DNA of 41,294 nt, taken from Actinomycetes bacterium (lineage in GTDB: Bacteria > Actinomycetota > Coriobacteriia > Anaerosomatales > Anaerosomataceae). A model generated the notes under the pieces. That model saw nothing but the letters and a program-made list of their open reading frames with translations, had not been told where the DNA came from and did not search any database. Shown in pieces: positions 30,787 to 37,502 of this stretch. The stretch lies in contig JALHJB010000018.1 of assembly GCA_022839745.1 (NCBI GenBank), forward strand, positions 1 to 41,294. Reading direction: 5' to 3'. Both the position numbers and the translations under genes were made by a program. Each line of letters starts with the position of its first letter. The first letter of the stretch is position 1.

Positions 30787-32201
30787 TGGCACGCGAGTAC
30801 ACGACAACGCGCGACATCGTGGGACCGCTGCTGCTGGTGGAGCGGGTCATCGATGTGACGTACAACGAGCTCGTGGAGCTCGAGTATCCCGATGGCACGC
30901 GCTCGCTCGGCAACGTGCTGGAGGTGGACGGCGACACCGCGCTGGTGCAGGCATTCGCCGGAACAAGCGGCGCGAACCCCTCGCAGACGAAGGTGCGCTT
31001 CGTGGGCAGGGCGCTCGAGCTCGGCGTGAGCAGGGACATGCTCGGCCGGGTGTTCGACGGTCTGGGGCGTCCGCGCGATGGTGGGCCGGAGATCATCCCG
31101 GATGAGCGGCGCCCGATGTACGGCGAGCCGATCAACCCCACGGCCCGCGACTTCCCTGACGACTTCATCCAGACCGGCATCTCCTCCATCGACGGCCTCA
31201 ACCCGCTCGTGCGGGGCCAGAAGCTCCCGATCTTCTCGGGCGCCGGCCTGCCGCACAACGAGCTTGCCGCGCAGATCGCGCGTCAGGCGGCGGTGCTGAA
31301 TCGCAGCGACGACCCGACGAAGGTGGGGGAGAAGCTCGAGGGCGAGTTCGCGGTGGTGTTCGCCGCGATGGGCATCACCTTCGCCGACGCGGACTTCTTC
31401 ATGACCGAGTTCCGCAACACGGCCGCCATCGAGCGGACCGTGCTGTTCCTCAACCTCGCGGACGACCCTGCGGTCGAGCGGATCAACACGCCGCGCATGG
31501 CGCTCACGTGCGCCGAGTACCTCGCCTACACGTGCGACATGCACGTGCTGGTGATCCTCACCGACATGACGTACTACTGCGAGGCGCTGCGCGAGGTGTC
31601 GGCGGCCCGCAAGGAGGTCCCCGGCCGGCGCGGCTATCCGGGCTACCTCTACACCGACCTCGCCACGATCTACGAGCGCGCGGGACGCATCAAGGGAGCG
31701 AAGGGCTCGATCACCCAGGTGCCGATCCTTTCGATGCCCGATGACGACAAGACGCACCCGATCCCCGATCTCACCGGGTACATCACCGAGGGGCAGATCA
31801 TCCTCGACCGCAGCCTGCACCGCTCGAACATCTACCCGCCTGTGGCCGTGCTGCCGAGCCTGTCGCGTCTCAAGCAGAAGGGCATCGGTCCCGGCAAGAC
31901 GCGCGAGGACCACGCTGACCTCAGCAACCAGCTGTTCGGCGCCTACGCGCGTGGCATCCAGGCCAAGGAGCTCGCCGTCATCCTCGGCGACGCGGCGCTG
32001 TCCGAGTCGGACAAGGCGTTCGTTGCGTTCGCCGACGCGTTCGAGGACCGTTTCATCCGCCAGGACGCGCACGAGGAGCGCTCGGTGGAACGTACGCTCG
32101 AGATCGGCTGGGAGCTGATGGGGCTCCTTCCGAGGGCCGAGCTCAAGCGCATCAAGGACGAGTACGTGGCGCGTTACCTCAAGGAGCCGGACGAGTCGTG
32201 A
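30786..32201 (+). CDS. atpB: V-type ATPase subunit B
   Basis: 471 aa, typical (about 460). Marks are REYTTTRDIVGPLLLVERV at the start, ARDFPDDFIQTGISSIDGLNPLVRGQKLPIFSGAGLPHN in place of a Walker A loop (as usual for the non-catalytic subunit), TDMTYYCEALREVSAARKEVPGRRGYPGYLYTDL and ITQVPILSMPDDDKTHPIPDLTGYITEGQI. The GTG at 30786 shares one base with the subunit A stop, so translation is coupled. It alternates with A in the V1 hexamer. Confidence 0.96.
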   Translation: MAREYTTTRDIVGPLLLVERVIDVTYNELVELEYPDGTRSLGNVLEVDGDTALVQAFAGTSGANPSQTKVRFVGRALELGVSRDMLGRVFDGLGRPRDGGPEIIPDERRPMYGEPINPTARDFPDDFIQTGISSIDGLNPLVRGQKLPIFSGAGLPHNELAAQIARQAAVLNRSDDPTKVGEKLEGEFAVVFAAMGITFADADFFMTEFRNTAAIERTVLFLNLADDPAVERINTPRMALTCAEYLAYTCDMHVLVILTDMTYYCEALREVSAARKEVPGRRGYPGYLYTDLATIYERAGRIKGAKGSITQVPILSMPDDDKTHPIPDLTGYITEGQIILDRSLHRSNIYPPVAVLPSLSRLKQKGIGPGKTREDHADLSNQLFGAYARGIQAKELAVILGDAALSESDKAFVAFADAFEDRFIRQDAHEERSVERTLEIGWELMGLLPRAELKRIKDEYVARYLKEPDES

Positions 32202-32398
32202 GCGAACGGATCGCCACAACGCTGAGCGCAGGGCTGCTCCTGGCGCTGGTCGCACTGATCGCGTATCAGGTGTACATGCTCATCTGGACCAAGCGGACCA
32301 CGGGCTCGATACCGCGGCCTGTGCTCGTGTTGCGTGCGATCAATATCGCGGCGCTGACGGCCGGCACCGGGGCGATCCTGTGGGTGCTTCTACCGTGA
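32198..32398 (+). CDS. small two-helix membrane protein inside the ATPase operon
   Basis: 66 aa. Two hydrophobic helices (about 8-29 and 44-65) are joined by a basic loop with WTKRTTGSIPRP. The GTG overlaps the subunit B stop by 4 nt and the stop is 10 nt before the subunit D start, so the gene is fully coupled to the operon. I do not recognise the family. It could be an assembly factor or accessory subunit of the ATPase, in the way ntpH or AtpI-like small proteins are, but that is a guess from position only. Length, coupling and the clean hairpin profile argue that it is real. Confidence 0.65.
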   Translation: MSERIATTLSAGLLLALVALIAYQVYMLIWTKRTTGSIPRPVLVLRAINIAALTAGTGAILWVLLP

Positions 32399-32408
32399 GG
32401 GTGTGACG

Positions 32409-33050
32409 ATGCCGCAGATCCGCGCAAACCCCAACAGGATGGAGCTGCTGAAGCTCAAGCGCCGTGGCGCTGTTGCCCGGCGCGGCCACAAGCTGCTCAA
32501 AGACAAGCTGGACGAGCTCATGAAGGAGTTCCAGGCCCGGATCGGCGCCAACCGCCGGTTGCGTGCCGAGGTGGAGCGCGACCTGCGTGGCGCGTACTCG
32601 CAGTTCGCCATTGCGCGTGCCGAGGCGGGCCAGGCGGTGCTCGAGCCGGCGCTCATGGCCGGTGCGCCGGAGCGCCTCCTCGGCGTGCACGAGAAGAGCC
32701 TCATGAGCGTGACGGTGCCGGTGCTCGAACTCGATGAGCTTCCCGAGCCGGGCGGGTACTCGCTCGCCACAACGCCCGCCGTGCTTGACGTCGGCCTGTC
32801 GCGGCTTGCGGCGGTCGCGCCCCGGCTGGTGGAGCTCGCCGAGCGCGAAAAGGCCATCGAGCTCCTCGCCGCTGAGATCGAGCGTACGCGGCGGCGCGTG
32901 AACGCGCTCGAGTACGTGCTGATCCCGTCGGTTGACGCCACGGTCAAGGACATCCAGATGAAGCTCGACGAGGCCGAGCGCAGCAACCTCACCCGCCTGA
33001 TGAAGGTGAAGGACATGATCGCGCAGCAGGAGGCCGACGAGGGCGAGTAG
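32409..33050 (+). CDS. atpD: V-type ATPase subunit D (central shaft)
   Basis: 213 aa, the family norm. IRANPNRMELLKLKRRGAVARRGHKLLKDKLDELM is the hallmark N-terminus, and the C-terminal helix has RRRVNALEYVLIPSVDATVKDIQMKLDEAER. The two long helices form the rotating shaft in V1 that pairs with F. The ATG at 32409 has GAGG 8 nt upstream; GTG at 32403 is possible but is too close. Last gene of the operon, followed by a direct repeat and a hairpin. Confidence 0.95.
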   Translation: MPQIRANPNRMELLKLKRRGAVARRGHKLLKDKLDELMKEFQARIGANRRLRAEVERDLRGAYSQFAIARAEAGQAVLEPALMAGAPERLLGVHEKSLMSVTVPVLELDELPEPGGYSLATTPAVLDVGLSRLAAVAPRLVELAEREKAIELLAAEIERTRRRVNALEYVLIPSVDATVKDIQMKLDEAERSNLTRLMKVKDMIAQQEADEGE

Positions 33051-33082
33051 CCGCTCGGCGGGTGAGCAGCCGCTCAGCGGGT
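33050..33082 (+). repeat. short direct repeat after atpD
   Basis: GCCGCTCGGCGGGT (33050-33063) recurs with one change at 33069-33082. Each copy is a small near-palindrome (CCGCT/AGCGG). It starts on the last base of the atpD stop codon. Confidence 0.45.
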
Positions 33083-33206
33083 ATTCTGCCGCCCATCCGG
33101 CGTTTCGTGACGTTCGTCGCTCCACGGCCACCATGAGGCTCAAGTCGCCACGCGCGCAGGCCGATTAAGGAAGTGTCAGGATGAAAAGACTGAAACCTGG
33201 CATCCA

Positions 33207-33248
33207 GTCCGGCCCAACGACGGCGCCCCTCCGTTCAGCGGGCCGGAC
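33207..33248 (+). terminator. hairpin after the ATPase operon
   Basis: GTCCGGCCC (33207-33215) pairs with GGGCCGGAC (33240-33248) around a 24-nt loop that has its own AACG/CGTT pair. It probably ends the V-type ATPase transcript. 33083-33206 holds no recognisable gene. Confidence 0.5.
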
Positions 33249-33256
33249 GGCACTCA

Positions 33257-33288
33257 CAAAAGGCCCCGTGGCGTCCGCTGCGGGGCCT
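33257..33288 (-). terminator. intrinsic terminator of the tldD-tldE unit
   Basis: AGGCCCCG (33261-33268) pairs with CGGGGCCT (33281-33288); the 12-nt loop has a further GCG/CGC pair. On the minus strand the stem is followed by TTTTG, the only classic T-tract of this kind in the window. It lies 67 nt past the tldE stop. Confidence 0.8.
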
Positions 33289-33355
33289 CATGCATACGCA
33301 CCGATGGCAGGTGCCAACGGCAGGCGGTAGCTGAACCGCTCGTCGTCGCGGCGGA

Positions 33356-34696
33356 TCAGCCGGTCTGGCCGGTGAACGCCCAGCGTTCGAGCAGCAGGGC
33401 GGGAGCGAGCACCGCGCTTTCCTCGGCGCCGCAGAGCTGGCGCTGCGAGCCGATGGCGCCAACGCTCGAGAACGCCGAGAGCACGCCTTGCGTGAACCGG
33501 AGGTTCCGCACCGGCTTGGTGAGGCGGCCGTTCTCGATCATGAACGTGCCGTCACGGGTCATGCCGGTCAGCACGACCTTCATCGGGTCCTCCACGTTCA
33601 CGTAGTGGAAGCGCGTCACGTAGACCCCGTGATCGACCGACGCGATCATGTCCTCCACCGATGTGTCGCCCGCTGCCATCTCCAGGTTCAGCGGCAGCGG
33701 CCCGTACGGATTGGGCGCGGGGAGGGCGTGCCCGGTGTTGTCGCGATCAAGCAGGGCCGCGAAGTACGAGTCGGTGACCGGGCCCACCGCGATACCGCCT
33801 TCGATGAGCGGGGTGCGCCGGCGCGGCTGGCCCTCGTAGTCGAAGCTGATGCCAACGGTGGCAGGCGAGAGGGCGTCGTCGTAGATGCTGATGCGCGGGT
33901 CGACAACGCGTGACCCGAGCGCGTCGATGAGAAACGAGCTTCCCTCGGCGAACGCCTTGGCGCCAAAGCCGAGGTAGCCGAGGAAGTCGAGGAGGTCCGC
34001 GACGGCTTCGGGCGCGAGCACGACGGTGTACGTGCCCGGGGCGAGTTCGACCGCGCCCTCCGAGCGCTCGGCGATCGTGGCGGCGTGGCTGCCGATCTGG
34101 GCGGGCAGGAAGCCCCGTGCGTCCCGGCCGTAGTAGGACGCCCAGCCACTGGCGTTGGGGCCGTTCATCGAGAGGACGGTGACCCGGAGGTCATCGGTAT
34201 GCATGGCGGCGTCGACACCGTGGGTGTTGGCAACCGCAGTGATGGTGTCGTTCACCGAGACCGTACCGGCGGCCACCAGCCCGCGTGCGGCCGACTGGTC
34301 GAGGATCTCGCGCGCGGCCTCGGCGCGCTCCTGCGGTCCGTAGGCGTCGAGGAGCAGCGGTGCGCGCGTGGGAATCGACAGCTGCTTCGGGTGCGGGAGC
34401 CCCGGGAAGTCCGCGTCTCTTGGAGCATGGCGCGCGGCATCGGCCGCCGCTTTGGCGCAGCGAGCGATGGATTCCTCGTCGAGCCTGTTGGTGCTCGCCA
34501 CGCCCGTTCGCGAGCCGAGGACCGCCCTGATCGACACCTGCGCGTCGCTCTCCGCGACGTTCTGGTGGATGCGGTTGCCCGCGAAACGCGTGAGCGCCGA
34601 GTAGTGTGAAAGCACGATGGCCTCGGCGGCGTCGGCGGGTACGGCGTGGGCCGCGCGGTCGGCTATGCAGCGGACGTCATCAAGCGACCGGTTCAT
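33356..34696 (-). CDS. tldE: TldE/PmbA family metalloprotease subunit
   Basis: 446 aa, the usual PmbA length. It has SHYSALTRFAGNRIHQNVAESDAQVSIRAVLG at the start, GVDAAMHTD in the middle and the C-terminal LEMAAGDTSVEDMIASVDHGVYVTRFHYVNVEDP, well known from the family. TldE has no HExxxH; TldD supplies it, and the pair makes a protease cavity that processes small peptides such as microcins or leader peptides. The ATG at 34696 overlaps the tldD stop by 4 nt; GGGGGTGG precedes it. No peptide substrate gene was noticed in the window. Confidence 0.9.
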   Translation of the reverse strand: MNRSLDDVRCIADRAAHAVPADAAEAIVLSHYSALTRFAGNRIHQNVAESDAQVSIRAVLGSRTGVASTNRLDEESIARCAKAAADAARHAPRDADFPGLPHPKQLSIPTRAPLLLDAYGPQERAEAAREILDQSAARGLVAAGTVSVNDTITAVANTHGVDAAMHTDDLRVTVLSMNGPNASGWASYYGRDARGFLPAQIGSHAATIAERSEGAVELAPGTYTVVLAPEAVADLLDFLGYLGFGAKAFAEGSSFLIDALGSRVVDPRISIYDDALSPATVGISFDYEGQPRRRTPLIEGGIAVGPVTDSYFAALLDRDNTGHALPAPNPYGPLPLNLEMAAGDTSVEDMIASVDHGVYVTRFHYVNVEDPMKVVLTGMTRDGTFMIENGRLTKPVRNLRFTQGVLSAFSSVGAIGSQRQLCGAEESAVLAPALLLERWAFTGQTG

Positions 34697-36135
34697 CGAG
34701 CCACCCCCACCCGGACGTTGCGGAACCTGGTGGGCGCGGCGCCATGGGCAACGTGCGCCACCTGCATCGGCTCTCCTTTGCCGCAGTTGGGGATGCCCCA
34801 TACCTGCCAGTGATCGCGGTTGCAGACCGCGTCGCACGATCCCCAGAACTGCGGCGTCACGCCCGTGTAGTTGGGGCTCTTGATCATGCGGCCGAGCGTG
34901 CCGCCTTTGATCTCCCAGCCGATCTCACATCCGAACTGGAAGTTGAGGCGTTTGTCGTCGATCGACCACGAGTTGTTGGTCTCGATGTAGATCCCGTCGT
35001 CGGTGTCAGCGATCAGGTCGTCGAAGCTCCAGTCGCCGGGTTCGAGGCTCACCGTGGTCATCCGGATGAGCGGCTGCCGCTGCCATCCGTCGGCGCGCAT
35101 GCATCCGTTGGACGCGCGTCCGATCTCCCGCGCGGATTCTCGCGACGTTTGGAAACCGGTGAGGATACCGTTGGTGATGAGGCGGTCGCGCTGGGCCGGG
35201 ACCCCTTCGTCGTCGTACCCGAAGGAGCCGATCGAGCCCGGTATCGTGGCGTCGCTGGTGACGGTGACGTGCTCGGAGCCATAGCGCAGCGTGCCGAGGT
35301 CGGGGATGCCCACCCACGAGGTGCCGGCGAACGCGGCCTCATCGCCGAGCACGCGATCGAGCTCGGTGGGGTGTCCGATCGACTCGTGCACCTGCAGCGC
35401 TACCTGCGAGCCGTCGATGATGACGGTCGTCTCGCCCGAGGGGCAGGGCGCAGCCGAGAGGAGCGCCGCCGCCTGCTCGGCCACGCGAGGCGCGTTGCCC
35501 GGCAGGTCGAGCGCGAGGATGGCCTCCCAGCCTCCCTGCACGGCCTGGCCGCCCAGGTTGTTGGGATAGGAGCGGGGGAGCATCTCGCCGTCGCCGATCG
35601 CGAATGCCGCGATCCCGGCCTGCGACTCCACGTACGACTGCTCGATGAGCGAGCCCTCGGTGGAGCCGAAGACCTTGCGCACAGCGATGAAGCCCATGCT
35701 TGCGGTTGTGACCCGCACCTTGTCCTCGGCCCGCAAGACGTCGTCGGCCAACAGCAGCAGCGCGAGTTTGTCATCAAGTGACACCGTGAAGGGGTCGATC
35801 GCACACGCCCCCGACCAGGTATCGGTGAAGCGCCCCACCGGCGTGAGCGAGACGGGGGAGCTCGCCGTGATGGCGGCTGCTCGAGCTAGCGCGACCGCCT
35901 GGCGCGCGGTGTGGGCGATGCCGTCGGGCGTGAGGTCCGATGTGGCCGCGAAGCCCCAGGCGCCGTCCGCGATCGTGCGGATGCCGATGCCGAGCGACTC
36001 GCCCGTCTCGATGCCCTCGACATGCCCGGTGCGCACCGACAGGCGCTCGTGACGTGTCTCCACAACACGGGCGTCGGCGTACGTAGCGCCTGCCAGAGTC
36101 GCTGCGTCGAGCGCAGCGGCGATGTGTTCCTTCAT
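34693..36135 (-). CDS. tldD: TldD family zinc metalloprotease subunit
   Basis: 480 aa, the family norm. The zinc motif HESIGH (H250, E251, H255) is followed by PTELDRVLGDE. YADARVVETRHERLSVRTG at the start and GGTLGRMIKSPNYTGVTPQFWGSCDAV near the end are typical. With TldE it forms the active heterodimer. The ATG at 36135 has GGGAGG 5 nt upstream; the frame extends to 36390 into the NlpC/P60 gene, without family support. It lies 43 nt after that gene, and the hairpin TCGTG/CACGA at 36153-36167 lies between, so the units may be partly separate. Confidence 0.93.
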   Translation of the reverse strand: MKEHIAAALDAATLAGATYADARVVETRHERLSVRTGHVEGIETGESLGIGIRTIADGAWGFAATSDLTPDGIAHTARQAVALARAAAITASSPVSLTPVGRFTDTWSGACAIDPFTVSLDDKLALLLLADDVLRAEDKVRVTTASMGFIAVRKVFGSTEGSLIEQSYVESQAGIAAFAIGDGEMLPRSYPNNLGGQAVQGGWEAILALDLPGNAPRVAEQAAALLSAAPCPSGETTVIIDGSQVALQVHESIGHPTELDRVLGDEAAFAGTSWVGIPDLGTLRYGSEHVTVTSDATIPGSIGSFGYDDEGVPAQRDRLITNGILTGFQTSRESAREIGRASNGCMRADGWQRQPLIRMTTVSLEPGDWSFDDLIADTDDGIYIETNNSWSIDDKRLNFQFGCEIGWEIKGGTLGRMIKSPNYTGVTPQFWGSCDAVCNRDHWQVWGIPNCGKGEPMQVAHVAHGAAPTRFRNVRVGVAR

Positions 36136-36178
36136 GCGTCCTCCCGACCGTGTCGTGATCGGCACGATGGTAAAGACG

Positions 36179-37372
36179 CTACCTGACTGCCGCCACTGGA
36201 TCCGTGACCGCTCCCAGAATGGGCTGAGTGCGGTAGCTCCAATCATAGCGTCGTGCGCCCGCGTAGTCTTTACGATCGGCCAGACGCGACAACTTGACGA
36301 AGTCGCCGGTGCGCGGCGCATGGATGAAGTACCCGGCGCCCACGTACATGCCCACGTGATAGACGGGCGAGCCGAAGAACACCACATCACCGGGCTGCAG
36401 GGCCGAGGGGGCGACGCGCTCGCCCAGTTGGAACTGGGCCCCTGAGTAGTGCGGCAGGCTCACGCCGTGTTGCCGCATCACATACATCACAAGCCCGGAG
36501 CAGTCGAATCCCCGGGGGGACTCGCCACCCCACAGGTAGGGGACGCCGTGATACGCCAGCGCGGTCTCCACCGGCGATCCGGGCTCGACCACGATCCCCG
36601 CACGGTTCGCGCCGGTCAGGACCTCGCGCAGCAACTCCGCCTCGGCGAGCTGGCGCTCCGCCGCCTGATCATCGAGCAGTTCGAGCAGTTCGGTCTGCAC
36701 GCTCGCGAGAAGCTCCTCGCGTTCCTGGATGCGCAGCATGACCTCGATCTTGCGCGCCTGCAGCTGGAACTCGAGCGAACGGGCCCGCTCCTCGTCAGCC
36801 TCGGCTTCCCGCTCCGCCTCGGCGATCAGGTCGCGTTGCGCCTCCAGCGCCGCCACGATGGACGCGTCGCTCTCGCCCATCATGTGCAGGTACCGGACAC
36901 GGGCCACGAAGTCCGAGATCGACTTGGCGCCGAGCAGCACGTCGAGCGACGACAGCTCGCCGTTGCGGTAGATATCGCGAGCCCTTGCTGAGAGCGTGTC
37001 CTGTTGAAGCTCGAACGCGAGCTCGGCGTTGGCGAGGTCCTTCTTCGTGGTCTCAAGCCGGTTGGTGGTGGCCTCGAGCTCCATCACCGCCTTGTTGTAC
37101 TCCTCGGCGGCGATGGAGAGCTCCCGGTCGAGCTCGTCGAGCTGCGCCTCAAGTGCGTCGAGCTCCGCCTGCTTCTCCGCAAGCTTGGCGCGGAACGCGG
37201 CGGTCTCCGCGTCGGTCGGCTGCGGGATCGGGCTGTCAGTGGGTGCCGAGGGGGCGGGAGTGGCGGTCGAGGGCGCCGAGGGGTTCGCGAGCGCGGGGGA
37301 CGCGAACAGCATGGCGAGAGCGACGAGCATCGCCCCGCTTCTGGTCACTCGCTGTGAAAGCCGAACTTGCAT
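36179..37372 (-). CDS. secreted coiled-coil NlpC/P60 peptidoglycan hydrolase
   Basis: 397 aa. A signal peptide (1-29, ending PALA) and a Pro/Ser/Thr linker precede a long coiled coil (60-265) with a PcsB-type hinge, YRNGELSSLDVLLGAKS. The NlpC/P60 domain (270-385) has the triad C291 in FDCSGLV, H339 in YHVGMYVG and H351 in FIHAPRTG. It should cut the stem peptide of peptidoglycan outside the membrane during division, like RipA or PcsB. The coil hinge matches that of the M23 protein at 5623-6852, so the two may share a regulator such as FtsX. AAAGGG lies just before the ATG. Confidence 0.93.
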   Translation of the reverse strand: MQVRLSQRVTRSGAMLVALAMLFASPALANPSAPSTATPAPSAPTDSPIPQPTDAETAAFRAKLAEKQAELDALEAQLDELDRELSIAAEEYNKAVMELEATTNRLETTKKDLANAELAFELQQDTLSARARDIYRNGELSSLDVLLGAKSISDFVARVRYLHMMGESDASIVAALEAQRDLIAEAEREAEADEERARSLEFQLQARKIEVMLRIQEREELLASVQTELLELLDDQAAERQLAEAELLREVLTGANRAGIVVEPGSPVETALAYHGVPYLWGGESPRGFDCSGLVMYVMRQHGVSLPHYSGAQFQLGERVAPSALQPGDVVFFGSPVYHVGMYVGAGYFIHAPRTGDFVKLSRLADRKDYAGARRYDWSYRTQPILGAVTDPVAAVR

Positions 37373-37380
37373 CGCACCCT

Positions 37381-37398
37381 TTCAGTCTTGTTCAGTCT
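37381..37398 (-). promoter_or_regulatory. 8-bp direct repeat upstream of the NlpC/P60 gene
   Basis: TTCAGTCT occurs at 37381-37388 and 37391-37398, 10 nt apart centre to centre, one helical turn. It sits 9 nt before the start codon, so it could be an operator or an mRNA site. No regulator is known for it. Confidence 0.3.
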
Positions 37399-37502
37399 AG
37401 CGTAACCAGCTTACCAAGATGTCAGCCCAATCTTGCCGGATGTCACCGGTTCGGTACCGGCACGGCCGGGTGCGTCGCGGTTGTGTCATACGGGTTCGCG
37501 GA

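Noticed and set aside
32403..33050. GTG at 32403 as the atpD start
   Set aside because: Only 2 nt from the SD; the ATG at 32409 has an 8-nt spacing and matches the family start.
33181..33330. 49-codon frame starting ATGAAAAGACTG with a possible RBS
   Set aside because: It runs through both terminator hairpins and its translation has no signal, hydrophobic or family pattern; more likely a chance frame.
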